Origin: Chrysoporthe austroafricana
Taxonomy: Eukaryota; Ascomycota; Sordariomycetes; Diaporthales; Cryphonectriaceae
Assembly: GCA_001051155.2 (NCBI GenBank)
Contig: JYIP02000006.1
Span: 2,666,001-2,730,000, forward strand
Direction of reading: 5' to 3'
Length of the DNA stretch: 64,000 nt
The notes below the pieces were generated by a model. The model saw only the letters and a program-made list of their open reading frames with translations. It did no database searches and had not been told where the DNA came from. Positions 1-11,920 of the stretch are shown here, piece by piece (within the stretch, counting starts at the first letter, position 1; every line of letters starts with the position of its first letter). The translations under genes and the position numbers were made by a program.

Positions 1-1190
1 CTACAGGATCCGGGGCACATAAGGCATCTCATCATCGGTGGCATCATGCATGAATGAGCGCTTGTGCTTTCAATGCTCTTCGTGCTGTGAGCCTCGCCAA
101 ATACTTTCGACGTCAGGATCGCCGATCCAGCTTCCTTGTCGCTGTCAATGCTTGCGCTGTCTTCGGCTCTGATACTCCTTATACTAAACCTTGGCTTCCT
201 CGTCTCCTTCTCTGCATTATTTCGCCGCCGGGATGGCGTCTCCAACAACTCCATCGTCCCGGCTGTATTCCTCACCTCCGGCCTACTCGAAAACGCCCTC
301 GAAACAGGCGACCATGACGACGGACTAAGCGGCTTATGCATGTTGACCCCATGCCTGACTCTAGTTTTCGAGTCCAGCGATATCAGCGCCCTCTGCGACA
401 GCGGCCGCGGGGCCCGGGCCGACTCCCCGCTGATGACACGCGGGGTGCCGTAGCTGTCTATGGTCCGCGGCGTGCTGGGCGTCATGGGGAACTGAGTTCC
501 GTTCGGCGCCAGCATGAAGCGCGTGGTCGCGGGCGTTGCGGGGCTTGCTGGGATCGTCTCGAGACGGGCCACTGCTGTCTTTGGGGGCTCTAGGGGAATC
601 TGTAGACTCGGCGGTACGGAGCGAACGGGGATGTTGCCGTCTTTTGGAAGGGGAAGAGGTGGCGGGTGCCGATTCGTGTTATTGGGAGTACCGTCGCGGT
701 TTTGCAAATCCAGAGCTCTAACGCCACGTCCCTGTCTCGAGTCTGTTTCGAGATCTTGACTATCGACAAAGCGGTGATATCTCTGGTCGGGAAGCGTCAT
801 GCTCCTCTTCCTCGGCCCCGGCCTCGTGTCCATCTCCGCTGACTTTTCCCCCCTCGCCTGCGCGAACATCTCATTCAGCGCCTCTTCGCACTCACGCTCC
901 GTGCGTGGATCTTTGGACGCTGGCGGCGCGTACAGCGGTGTCCTGTCAGGTTCATGCACGATCTTGAACGCATCCGCCGGGCTCGGCGCCGATGCTGTGC
1001 CCCGGGGCGAAGGTTGCGACCTCAGGCCGAAGATGCTGTTGTCCGACGGCCGCAGGAGCTTGTTGATCCTGGAGAAGAGCCTCCCTTTCGTGCTGCTGCT
1101 GGTACCTACGCCGCTGCCGCTGTTTGGATCCTGGTTCGCGCTGCTGGGGCCCGAGGTGGAGGACTCGTTGTAGCGGTGGCGTGCGTTCAT
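1..1190 (-). CDS. Disordered Ser/Pro-rich protein of unknown function, at the window edge
   Basis: From the ATG at 1190 an open frame runs without a stop towards the window edge. It encodes a low-complexity protein rich in Ser, Pro, Thr and Arg, with repeated TP/SP dipeptides (for example SPATPATTR and TPSTPRT), and no domain I recognise. Near the end the frame seems to change. A 44-nt intron at 104..61 (donor GTATTT, a CTCAC possible branch site, acceptor AAG) would join a last exon reading DDEMPYVPRIL and stopping exactly at bases 3..1, giving about 381 residues. Without that intron the frame simply runs out of the window. TP/SP density suggests possible phosphorylation, which is inference only. 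No paralogue or partner is visible. Confidence 0.6.
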   Translation of the reverse strand, partial: MNARHRYNESSTSGPSSANQDPNSGSGVGTSSSTKGRLFSRINKLLRPSDNSIFGLRSQPSPRGTASAPSPADAFKIVHEPDRTPLYAPPASKDPRTERECEEALNEMFAQARGEKSAEMDTRPGPRKRSMTLPDQRYHRFVDSQDLETDSRQGRGVRALDLQNRDGTPNNTNRHPPPLPLPKDGNIPVRSVPPSLQIPLEPPKTAVARLETIPASPATPATTRFMLAPNGTQFPMTPSTPRTIDSYGTPRVISGESARAPRPLSQRALISLDSKTRVRHGVNMHKPLSPSSWSPVSRAFSSRPEVRNTAGTMELLETPSRRRNNAEKETRKPRFSIRSIRAEDSASIDSDKEAGSAILTSKVFGEAHSTKSIESTSAHSCMMPPMMRCLMCPGSC

Positions 1191-1918
1191 GGTGGGCTGA
1201 ACACAAATACGTAGCAGGCGCGAACAGCGCGCGTCCCGGCTGGAATGTCACGTTAATGGGCGGTTTGGGTATGACATTGCTGAACGGGAAATCAGACAGT
1301 CTTGAGCGAGGGATGGATCTCGCAGGGCTGCCGGGCTGCCGAATCACCTCTTGGGTATGAGCAACAAAGAATCACCGTGAGTCTGTTAAGTCCGTGTCCC
1401 ACCAATCCCCTCGACTCACTTGCATCACGATCTCTTTGTCTTGTCATGGTATATGCTGAGTCCTTTCGAGTTCTATTCTGCCTAGAATGCAGGAAATCGA
1501 GGGGTGGGACAAAGAGTCAATCGCTAGTGCTTGACCAGCTGTAAATTACAGAATTGCTCCCTTGGCTGGCATGAGACACCCACGCATTGCGACGAAGGGA
1601 CACCCAACGCCCGGAGAGCCTAAATAATTACTGATAAATACAAAGCTATTATGCTGTTATTTGATGTGATGCGTTTCAAAATGCATGACGCCTTGTATGC
1701 TGTCCTTTTGAAAGCCCCAACGACTTTAGTAAGCCCGCGACCATGCAAAGCAGTGAAGCGACCAAATGCGACAAATCATTAATTATTTCGATGGAAATAC
1801 TTCTCCAGAGAATATCTCCTAGTCAGACTTGTGAAGGCCCACAAGAGACAATCTCACTATCCCAGTCTGCAGAGACGGGATGCGACATCTCGGAGTTGAT
1901 GCTACCCTCCCCTCTCAC
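1191..1918. other. Intergenic, promoter of the edge gene and 3' flank of VHC1-like gene
   Basis: No coding feature can be supported. The stretch holds the upstream region of the gene starting at 1190 and the 3' flank of the transporter ending at 1919. The part around 1620-1700 is AT-rich. Short open frames here have no recognisable protein character. Confidence 0.5.
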
Positions 1919-4900
1919 TCAGAGACTGACGGTCACACTGTTTGACAAGAAATTTAGCGAGGACGTTCAGACAGGGCCAGATGGGCAGTTTGGATACGTA
2001 CGTCATATTGTTGCTTAGAACCAGTAAGACAGGAGGGAGATCGTTGCAGAGGACCTCGATATCCGACAGGTATTGCACACTCGTATCCTCGCTCCTGCAC
2101 GTACCCTCGGCCGGTATAGGCAGCGTCGTGAACAATACCGCAGAGTCTCTGGAATTTTGACGCAGCAGCTCGTTGAGGATTAGGTACTGCGCCCGGCTAG
2201 GCAGGTCGTTGAAAGAGAGCGGTAAGTTGTGATTCTCGTCCCCGGGGCCGCTCTCCATTTCTTCGTCTACGCTCTTTAGTTTGTAGGACGCGAGCAGATC
2301 CGGGATATTGATCGAGACATCTGTCGGGCCCTCTCCAGGAGACGGAGGCTCCGTCCGCGGCCTGCTGTCGGCCCCAAGAGCAAATGAGACCGTGGGCCCG
2401 ACATCTTCGTGGTCATGGGCCTTCGTCTCTGGAGGGACGCGGCCTGAGAATCGGGCTTGCGAAGCTGTCCTGGATATTCCTTGGCGCTCATTGGGAGTAT
2501 CAGACTCCGCGAAGCCGAGTACTGGGCCCGATCCGCCCTCTGGCTCTGTGACCTCAGTCTGGGGCAGGACCTGACTGGAGAACCTCACAGAATGACTGCC
2601 CTGTCTCGAGAAGGCAGGCCTCACTGGTTTTGGTGTATGTATACTTGTGTGCACCGGATCCCGTGACGCGTCTCGGCTCAGGCCCTTCCGCGGGCTGGCT
2701 GGTCGGTCGATCTCGAGCAGTGCACTCGATACTGCTGCTAGGTTTGGGCGGTACGGAGCATGTGAAGAAGCAGTGCCCGAGGCCTCCGCTTCATCGCTCG
2801 TATCAGCTCGGGCCGGCGACATCGTACCGTATGACGTCGTCGCTGTCGCCGTCGCCCCCGGAGACCGCGAGATTCTGTCGACCTGTACTTGTTTTCTGCG
2901 CACTAAAGGCTCCCGGATCTGCACCGGCTGGACGTCGGTATAGCTCTTTCGGCGCCCCGGCGAGGAAAGGAGTGGCCGGCGGACAGGCTCGATGTGCCCT
3001 AAATCGCTCTCGCTAGCTGCGCTGGTGTCATCGTTGAAGTCGACGTTCCCCTCGTCGTCGGATGTGTCGGTGTCATTCTCGCTTGTCGAGCCGCTGTGAT
3101 TTTCAGAGTCACTATCAAACACGTTCCGCTGCAGATTCGCTGTGTGAATGCCCATGTTTACGCCGAGCCTTGCCAAGGTAGAGACCGTAGGCTTTTTAGG
3201 GAGTTCCGACATCCTTGCTATACTGTGCCGTCTGCGTTCACCATAGGCCTCCGGATCATTATGAGGGTTGAAGATTCCCGGCCTCCCAGCGGTCGACTCT
3301 ACAATATTTGCAAGCGAGTCGAGCTCCTGTGACGCGCTCATGGAGTTTCGCCAGCCTCTCAAGGTCTGCAATTCTTCCCACCACTGCTCGTCCTTTAAGC
3401 AGTCATTGACCATAGCATCTGTGGTAGGATCAACAACTTGACCAGAGACGATGGTTTCGTAGGTCGCAAGATCGCCACTCGCTAAGTAGAATACGAGCAC
3501 GTCAGCCTCGATCCTTAGCTTTTCGAGTAGTGCCTTGACTCTTCCCATCTCGGAGTCCACTTCTTCCTCATATTCGACAAATACAAGGACGCGGAGCCGG
3601 TAGACTTTATTCCATGCCTGTACGGAGTGCAGGATGCAGCCCAGTTGCAGGATGAGCGTGTCTGTTAAATGAATCAGCAAGAGTGCCCGACAAGCGGCTT
3701 TTGATAGCCAGCTAAGGTCTTCATCATACAAGTGTCAAAGTTCGTTGTGAGAACGCTCTTCCCGTCCGACTGTAGCTCAGCAGACATTTGCACTGGCCAC
3801 AGATCGATATACTTCTTTCTGTTTGTGCCGTCATGGCGGGGCGTCTCGAGTTTATGAAAGTCCTTGCCAATCGCAACATTCATTCTGAATCTCAGAGCCA
3901 GGTCCTCAAGGATAGTGAGGTAATCACTTGCGCTCATAAGTCCTTCCGTACGAATGATATCCGTAGGGAGATGTCCCTCCAGAAGGCGTGCGGACGTATC
4001 GCCGCGTCGCCGCCTCGGGATCTTCGCGTCCATGATCGACGAGGTACGACTAAGTCTCGGAGAAATAAGCGGTGTTGGAACTGATAAATGCGGATTCGCT
4101 TGACGCAGCTCGGATAAATTGTAGAATCCGATGACGGCAATGTTCGGACGCATTCCGCCCAGGCCCGCAGACAGAATGAGATTCCTAACGCCCCAAGTGA
4201 TGGAAGGACTCATATTCAGCTGCACGAAAGCCTTAATCCTTGAGGCGTCCGAAATGTACTTGGTCCATGCTTGTTGCTGAGATTTCGCTTCTTGCACCCC
4301 GGAGCTGAAGTCTGAGGTTACAATGACATGGCCTAAAATATACAACGCCCCTTTCTTCATCGAGTTACAGAATTGGATGAGGCGTGTCTGATGGCGCGGA
4401 TCGTTGACTAGCAGGATGATCTGTGGCCTCCAGAACTTGATGTGCTCCGGCTTCATCCTAAGGAGGTACTTCCTGACCTGGTGATAGATCAAACTCTGGC
4501 TGATGTCTCCCCAATGCTTCGGTGGCGATAGGTAGTGCAGCAGCAGGAAGAGGAAGATCAGGAGGCAAACGGCTGTAGCGGCAGAAGCCTCGTCGATGAA
4601 GAACATGGCGGAAGCTGACATGATTGCACCCAAAAATGCGCTCTGCCAACTGAAGAACTTGAATCCAGGTCTGAAATTAGGTGCGGAGCTAATCCTGAGA
4701 AGGAAGCACGCCAGATTCATGGTAAAAAATGTCAGCTGTATCTCGTTAGCTTCGATGCCCTAAATAGAATGGTTCTTCAACATATTTTCGATCTCGGCAT
4801 ATGTTAGGCAGAGCGGACATTCATCTTTCCATAGACTAATAACTGAACTTCAGAAGTCGGAAAACTCGGGTAGAAAGACACGTCTCTCGAAGATTGCCTG

Positions 4901-6712
4901 ACAGTGGTCAAGTGACCAGGGGCTTAGCCATACACACCTGGGCGTGGCGCCCATTTCATCGTGTAGCACCCCACTGGGGACCAACCTAACGGTTGTTCAC
5001 GTTATTTTATGAGGAAGAGGCTATAAATACTAGCCGATGCAGATATCTGTGCGGTTCATCACAAGGGTAAAAAAATGAGGGGTGCACAAGAAGACAGTCT
5101 GCCACGGGGGTTCTTCGACCTACCATGTAGAAGATCGCGATCAGTGATGCAAGCTGGTCGAGATACGCAAGAAGAGCCAGCTGAGCGATCAGGTACGTTA
5201 ACAACACTGCGGCAACTGGCTCGTCGCTTTTCTTCAGACCTCTTCCGAACAGGGACGACCCAGGGAATAGCTTATCTCGAGCCAGTGCTTGCATCAACTT
5301 CGCCGCACCTAAGATGCCCATCAGCGCTGAAAAGAAGGTCACAACCAATTCACCGGCAAGAATCGTTGGTGCGTAGAGACTAGTGTCCTGAAGAATGTGA
5401 GGATTCCGGAGTAGAGAGCCGTGCGAGGTGCTTGCTGCCAGTGATATAATGACCAGCAGGTAGGCAATGAAGGTGGTCAAGATCGCCCAGAGGGTGCCAG
5501 CTGGGATGGATTTGCTTGGAGACTTCAGGTCTCCCGACATGGAGGCACCGGCGAAGATGCCTGATTGACTGTCAGCGTCCGTTTTCCCGTACATACGATC
5601 TAAGCTATATTCACTGACCAGATGTTGCAGGGAACAGGATTCCAAAGAGGTCCCGGAATACCTTAATTCCGTCATAATGTCTGCCTTCAGCATGTGGCCA
5701 AAGGTTTGACCTAAGCGTAGTTAGACTCATTCCGGTAAAATCTACATCAAGACTTGGATCCTCGAAAGGTTTCCGGAAGATGGCTGTGATGGGTATGCTC
5801 AAGATGGCAGCGGCGAGGATGACGAGCAACGCGTTGCTAGCCTTGGAGAACATTCCGCTCCCCGCGAGAGACAAAGCAGTGACCACAACCAATGCGATTG
5901 TCTGGAGGAGATAGGTCCACCAGTAACCCTGTGGCAAAGTTTGTTCGAAGTTCGACTTGAGTACGGCTATCAGACCGACAATATTCATGGCTGTGTTCAA
6001 CGCCTGAGCCAGATAGAAGAGAAGCCCGATTGAGCCACCGAACTCGGGACCCAATGACCGGGATATCAGATAATAGGTGCCGCCGGACTTGACCTCTCCA
6101 TTTGAGCACACGGCAGACAATGAGAGCGTCGTGATGACATCGACCAAGTAAGAAGCCACCAAAAGGCCTGGACCCTGATTAGCCATGACGACATCCATGT
6201 TGGGGGATGTATACTTGCCCAGCATGCCCACGAGGCCAACTTGCCCAAGTATCAGTCCAAAACGAAGAAAGAGGAGGATGCTGAAGATGTTCAGGCACAC
6301 GGGTATGTAGACGCCAGAGATAAGCCCAAGCTTGTTGTGCTTCTTGCCACCGTTCGGATGATCCATATTGTCCTCCACGAAGAGATTGGCCCGCTGAGAA
6401 ACATTAGAAATGCCACTACAGTCACTAATGACTGCCGCGCAGTCTAGCGAAGAGTCGTTATAGCTGCAGTGCAAAGACGATTGACTGAAGCATGAGGAGT
6501 GCTTTTCGAGCCGTAGCCCTCTGTTGATTTAGGCCGTTTTTGACGCGCTTCTTCCGTATGAGTGCGTCGGGGAGAGGAGATGAGAGGTGTGGTTCCACAA
6601 CATCGGAAGAGATCTTCGTATCCCTTGTTAGTGATATATCAGTAAGATCGACGGTGATACCGCCTTGCAGAGTTTGGGGGAGGGGCGTCGAGGTTGCATA
6701 GGATGTCGGCAA
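1919..6712 (-). CDS. VHC1: Vacuolar cation-chloride cotransporter, SLC12 family (Vhc1-like)
   Basis: Electroneutral K/Cl-type cotransporter of the SLC12 family; the yeast orthologue Vhc1 sits in the vacuole membrane. Exons 6712..6479, 6393..5619, 5560..5124, 4735..3730, 3661..2002 and 1937..1919 total 4131 nt (1376 residues). The APC-fold membrane core begins at LGLISGVYIP, includes FGILFPATSGIFAGASMSGD across a splice, and continues through NLACFLLRISSAPNFRP. The cytosolic C-terminal domain includes YLSPPKHWGD and VLLVLSNNMT, with a long acidic/Ser-rich insert between. Most introns are 58-68 nt, but 5123..4736 is 388 nt. The first intron (6478..6394) has an atypical GTCTTT donor, and the upstream frame has no ATG (it opens with TTG at 6712 after a TGA at 6736). 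An alternative N-terminus uses the ATG near 6732 with a 47-nt intron containing CTAAC. Family is certain; the N-terminus is not. Confidence 0.88.
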
Positions 6713-7888
6713 TATGAGAGAGTGGACGTCATTTCACTGCTATGGCTGCGTGCGAGTCCAAGAAAACAGTACCCCTGTATGATGCAGTGCCCCACGCAGA
6801 GATGTCGCTTGCCGCGGTGAGCTCGAGTATCTACATTCCCCCCTCTATCGTCATATGTTTCGTCTTAGATAATTGAATGTGAATTTTTGGACGTCGTCTT
6901 AAAATTCCCATGACTGCTGCGAAAAGCTGTTCTTCTCTATGACAGCCACAGAGGCTGACCAAGCGACGAGAGACTGAGATGCCCCAGTACAGACCTGTGT
7001 GGTAGTAAGCGCTCCAGCCGCGAGGTCAAATTCCAAAGGATTCAGAAGAATGTTTTTCCGGCACGTCCATTATCCTTCGCGCAATCATGAGCTCTAAAAC
7101 TGGCCTCAAGGTCCAGCACAACCTCGGATGGACGAACATCGAGCTGTCTCATTCGTGTATGCCGAGGACCTCGAGAGCTGCTCTCCGGCCTGGGGGCTGC
7201 ATATACACACCACTTCTCCATCAGACCGAGCACCCGCAAGGTGACCGATCAGAAGCGCTCGGTATCTTCCATGACACGGGACATTTGTTATCAGGCGGGA
7301 ACAAAGTGTTGTCTCAGGTGGATGAGAAGAAGGAAACGCTACCGCGTGCTGTGAGGTCAAGGGTCTCGTGTTGTGTATCTGAGGTGCCACAAGCTCTCAC
7401 AGCCGGGGTACATGATTCTAACAGTGTTTCACACGGCGTGCGGGTAATCCTGCTAGCGATACTTGAACCCCCACGAAGCTGATAGGGTCAGCTGGACCTC
7501 GCCAACTGTGGCAGGTCCTATCACGAGCTATGGATTTCTTACTTTGGTAAGCCTCAACGGAACACTAGAGTACGCCGAGTCATTTCTCGAAGACTATGTC
7601 TTCTGCCTCAGCTCTCAAGATCGGTTCTGGACCCTGGTGAAGCTTCGAGGTCTTGAGGTCCTCAATACTTTATACCTGTCTTGGCTGTCGTCACGCGAAG
7701 GGCCCGCGATCCACAACAGTGGTCCCTCTGATAAAACGCCGACCAGCCTCCGCGCAGTCCTTGATAAGCACAGCACAGCACAGCACAGCACAGCACCAAC
7801 GCACCGCACGACACCTCGACTCCGGTGTTGGGCCCAGCTATGCTGCACTGACCTGTTCGACCCTGCAACAGACCATACCGTCCCCACG
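6713..7888. other. Divergent intergenic region between two vacuolar transporters
   Basis: About 1.2 kb separates the starts of the VHC1-like and AVT-like transporter genes, which point away from each other, so it must hold both promoters and the 5' leaders. The open frame preceding the AVT start contains no ATG. A short CAGCA microsatellite lies at about 7769-7795, in the probable 5' leader. Confidence 0.5.
7769..7795. repeat. CAGCA pentanucleotide microsatellite
   Basis: About five uninterrupted copies of a CAGCA unit lie about 95 bp before the start codon of the amino acid transporter, probably in its 5' untranslated leader. This is a simple repeat with no evident function. Confidence 0.85.
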
Positions 7889-10244
7889 ATGTCGAATAAC
7901 GGAAAAGATCCAGCGGGCCAGCCACCCGTGGAGATCCCACGCTCTGCCTCGCCAGGCTCGTTCCGCAGCCGGTCCTATGGCACCTCAGTTCCACGAGCAG
8001 ACGCAACCGCCCGCCTCGCATCTCCCATCCCCCAGACCGGCACGTCCCCCAGCTCTCGACTACGAGATGCCCAGCGGAGTACCGAAACAGACGTCAGCAG
8101 CATAACAGGCTCTATAGCGCCTCTTCCCGGCGCCGGCTCCTCAGCAGCACCCGGGCCGGGTATCTCAGCACTCGCAGCCGCCTTGTCCAACTCTCTCGGC
8201 GCCTCTCCTCCACGCTTCGGCACGCCTCCTGTACGAGCCAAGTCGCCGAGCGCGTCGAGTGCCCAAAATGTGAACTCCGGCACACCGACAAACTATGGCT
8301 CCTTCTACACGCAAGAACGAGGCGCCAACGGCGCGTACGAAGACCCCGAGATTGTGAGGCGCCACCTCGTCCAGCCCTCCGATGCGGCCTACCAGTCCGA
8401 CGACTCGGGCAAACACAAGTCTAGCGATGCCGGTGGCAAGGGCAAGCAGCCCGACACAGGCGCGGGAATGGACGAGGAGGAGTTCTCCAGTCTGCGGCTA
8501 CAGGGCGGCGATATTACGCGGCCGATCTACAAGTGGACCGAGGAGGCTACCAACAAGGTCCAGCGCAGCAAGAGTTTCAGCATGCCGCGGCCCGAACCGG
8601 AGGAGGAGGTGCTGGATATCAACACCATCAAGGTGCCCGGTGGTTTCCGCCGGAATTTCCTGCGCCGCAGTGCCGGAAGCCCTGCGCCCGGGGCTGGGGG
8701 ACTTGGAGGGGATCTGGAGTATGGGGACGGATCAAGTCGACAACCTCAGGTGTTCACGTCCAGTTTCCTCGAGTTCTTGAGCATCTACGGCCATTTCGCA
8801 GGTGAGGAGCTCGAGGAGGACGATGAGGCGTTGAAGCCGGGCGAGTACTTCTCCTCGGGAGAGGAGGAATGGGACAGCTCCGAGAGTTCGGACGAGGACC
8901 GCGAGCCGATGGAGGATAGTGCCCTTCTGACTCCTTCGCGTCGAAAACGGAGGAGAAAGCATCGTACCAGTGGGAAGGCCAGTCCGATGGGTGCCGCCCT
9001 CGTGCTCCTGAAATCGTTCGTTGGGACTGGCGTTCTGTTCCTGCCCCGTGCTTATCTGAATGGCGGCATGGTCTTCAGCAACCTGGTTCTGCTCTTCGTT
9101 GCCGCGCTCAGCTACTACTGTTTTGTGCTCCTTGTTACATCACGCCTGAGGGTCGAGGGCTCGTTTGGTGATATGGGTGGCATATTATACGGAAAGTGGA
9201 TGCGCTTCCTCATTCTGTCTTCTATTGTCATCAGCCAGATCGGCTTCGTGGCGGCATACATCGTCTTCGTGTCGGAAAACCTTCAGGCCTTCATCCTCGC
9301 GGTCTCGGATTGCCAGACGCATATCCAGGTCAAGTGGTTGATTCTGATGCAGATGATCATCTTTCTGCCGTTCTCGCTCTTCCGGGACATTAACAAGCTC
9401 AGCTTCACGGCCTTTGTCGCCGATGCCTTTATCATCCTCGGCCTGGGCTACCTCTTCTACTACGATGTGCTCACGCTCGATAAGTTCGGCTTGTCGGATA
9501 TCATTCTTTTCAACCAAAAGGACTGGACGCTGTTTATCGGAACCGCCATCTTTACCTTCGAGGGCATTGGTCTTATCATCCCCATACAGGAATCGATGGC
9601 CGAGCCTAAGAAGTTCCCTAAGGTCTTGTTCGTGGTCATGATCATCATCACGTCGCTGTTCACCGTTATGGGCGCCGTCTCTTACGCGGCCTACGGCTCT
9701 AAGACCGAGACGGTGGTTTTGCTCAACCTTCCGCAGGATAACAAGCTAGTCAATGGCGTGCAGTTCCTGTACTCGATGGCCATCATGTTATCGACGCCGC
9801 TGCAAATCTTCCCCGCGATCAAGATCCTGGAGAACGGGCTGTTTGCGCGCAGTGGGAAATACAACCCGTACATCAAGTGGCAAAAGAATATTTTCCGATT
9901 CTTGTTCGTGATCTTGTGCGCGATCATTGCGTGGGGTGGTGCGGATGACCTGGACAAGTTCGTCGCGCTAGTGGGCAACTTTGCGTGTATCCCTCTTGTC
10001 TATATCTACCCCGTAAGTATTATCCCGATCGATCGTCTGAATACGAGCGTGCTGACACCGTCTCTAGCCCATGCTGCACTACCGCGCCGTGGCAAGAACC
10101 CCTTTTTGGAAGATCTCCGATGTCATTCTCTGCATCTTCGGCTTCGTCGCTATGGCCTATACTACTGCTCTGACTGTCTCGAGTTGGGCCGGAGGCGAGA
10201 GCGGCCCTGCCCTGCCAGGATACTGTGACAATAAGGGTCTGTAA
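7889..10244 (+). CDS. Vacuolar amino acid transporter, AAAP/SLC36 family (Avt3/Avt4-like)
   Basis: Likely exports neutral amino acids from the vacuole, as known for yeast Avt3 and Avt4. Exons 7889..10012 and 10068..10244 (55-nt intron, GTAAGT donor, CTAG acceptor) encode 766 residues. The first ~370 residues are a disordered Ser/Pro-rich cytosolic tail containing LDINTIKVPGGFRRNF and an acidic stretch before a basic RRKRRRKH patch. The transporter core starts at MGAALVLLKSFVGTGVLFLP and has about eleven membrane segments; IFTFEGIGLIIPIQESM is typical of the family. The last exon supplies the final segment (FGFVAMAYTTALTVSSW). The start is the first ATG in a frame left open for 426 nt upstream; that upstream frame has no ATG. 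It is divergent from the VHC1-like gene. Confidence 0.88.
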
Positions 10245-10827
10245 ATTAGGGGTGAACTGGAGAGAGAAAGGGAAAAAAGTGTTTATGGCTGGATCTTCTT
10301 TGTACGAGACTCATAGCATAGCATGATAAAGGGAGTTACGGCCCCGAATGGACTATCAGAGAATGGGATAGAATAAATTGACGAAACATAGCTGAGGCCT
10401 TGGAATCTGGCCATTACAAATCACGACCTGTGATGACAGTAGCACAATACAATATCTCATGCGGTGTATAGTTCTTGAGTCTTGTGCTGTCCTTCACATG
10501 CAGATCTTCAGCGGCGATGAGTGGAAGCTTCCGGTGATTGACGAGGATCCTCAGCGCCCCAAACCCCACTACAGTTAGTGGCCCCCAGCCATCTGACAGC
10601 GGCAAGCTAGCGCTAGCTGCACCTAGAGAGCCTCAACCCTTTCAACCTCAATCCGAAAGCATCTTTTCTTTCTCCTCGCCTCCCGGACAACCCCATCACG
10701 ATCCTCAATATCGCTCCTCTCAGGGCAGCTATATCTACCCAAAGCATATCATAACCTTATTTCTTGGATCCGGTCCAGATATATCTCTCACTGAGCCTCC
10801 GGCGCCCCTGGCTGTCCTGTTGTCAAG
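10245..10827. other. Intergenic, promoter of RPB11
   Basis: This is the 3' flank of the transporter and the upstream region of RPB11. Small open frames on both strands have no family resemblance. The last 200 bp are pyrimidine-rich, as is common before fungal start sites. Confidence 0.45.
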
Positions 10828-11920
10828 ATGAATGCCCCGGATAGGTGAGTGTCTCCTTTGACTTTTTACAAAGGCAACCCGGGCTCCCATGGAGAGCCAG
10901 CAAGAGTTTCTTCCAAGTGGAATATGAGCGCAAAGGGTCAAGATGAGCTTTCAGCATGTGCAGAGACGGACCCGGATGATTTCGTTGAGGGATGAAGGGT
11001 CAAGCTGTGGTTGAGCAGTTGAGGGGTTCCTTGGTCTGTGGTCGCTGCCCACTGCCAGTGCAGCTAAAAGCCAGCCATAGCAGCCTTGCCGAAGCAGATG
11101 GAAAGAGCGATCTGCTTGTAAGGACAAGGTGCACAGTGAATAGTTCAACTTGGACGGTGCCTCTACTGCTCTCACTAGACTTTCTTTTGCACCATCACCC
11201 CCAATCTCTCCTACGCTGCAGCAGTGCACCATTTTCACATCATCATCAAAGTCACCCTCATTATCATCATCACAATGAGAAACCCCAAGCACGACAACGT
11301 CCCCGAGTGGTACCTTCTCTCCTTCTTGCCATCCGCGCGCCTCGGATTTGATATACGTGAGAAGTTGCTGACCGTATCGATAGGTTCGAGCTCTTCTTGC
11401 TCGGTGAGGGCGAGAAGAAGATCACCGAGACGCCATTCCCTCGTGAGTTTTTGCCCAAACGCAAGATAGTCGACTGCGGGCTAGATTTAGCGAAGTGAGG
11501 TATGAAGGAGGACTGACGGCCGTGATTAGGCATGTCCAACTGCTCCGACTTCACGCTCAAGAAGGAGGACCACACCATCGGCAACCTCTTGTCTGAGCAC
11601 CTCAAGCAGCACCCCCATGTCATGATGGCCGGATACAAGGGTAGGCACCCCCCTCCTTCCTCCCCTACTTTTTGGTTGGTGTGGTGGGACGTAGCAGCTG
11701 ACGACAACCTCCAGTCGCTCACCCTAACGTGCCTGAGCTGTTCATCCGCGTCCAGACCGATGGCAGCATCACCCCCAAGGACGCCTTCGTCGAGGTCTGC
11801 CGCAACCTGATCGCCAAGTTCGCCCAGCTGGGCCGCGAGTTCACCCGCGAGTACGAGCTGCGGCGCATGGCCACCGCGGGCCCCACCAACGGTGACGGCA
11901 ATGCCAACGGCGGCTTTTAG
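10828..11920 (+). CDS. RPB11: DNA-directed RNA polymerase II subunit RPB11
   Basis: RPB11 heterodimerises with RPB3 as the alpha-like assembly platform of nuclear RNA polymerase II. Exons 10828..10844, 11384..11442, 11530..11640 and 11715..11920 total 393 nt (130 residues; family about 115-150). The first exon holds only MNAPD and part of the Arg codon; splicing gives the family start MNAPDRFELFLL. Then come FTLKKEDHTIGNLL, the hallmark of the RPB11/RPC19 dimerisation domain, and MMAGYKVAHPNVPELFIRVQT across the last splice. The tail has a Gly/Asn-rich end. The first intron (10845..11383, 539 nt, GTGAGT donor, CTGAC branch site) is far longer than its neighbours. It is convergent with LSM5. 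Confidence in identity is high; a further tiny exon in the long intron is possible but not needed for frame. Confidence 0.92.

Noticed and set aside
952..1347. Minus-strand open frame with Gln/Arg-rich product
   Set aside because: It overlaps the better frame starting at 1190 in another register and has no protein-like order.
7463..7888. 142-codon open upstream extension of the amino acid transporter
   Set aside because: The only start in the extension is TTG, and no ATG occurs before 7889. The CAGCA microsatellite and UTR-like composition suggest a leader.
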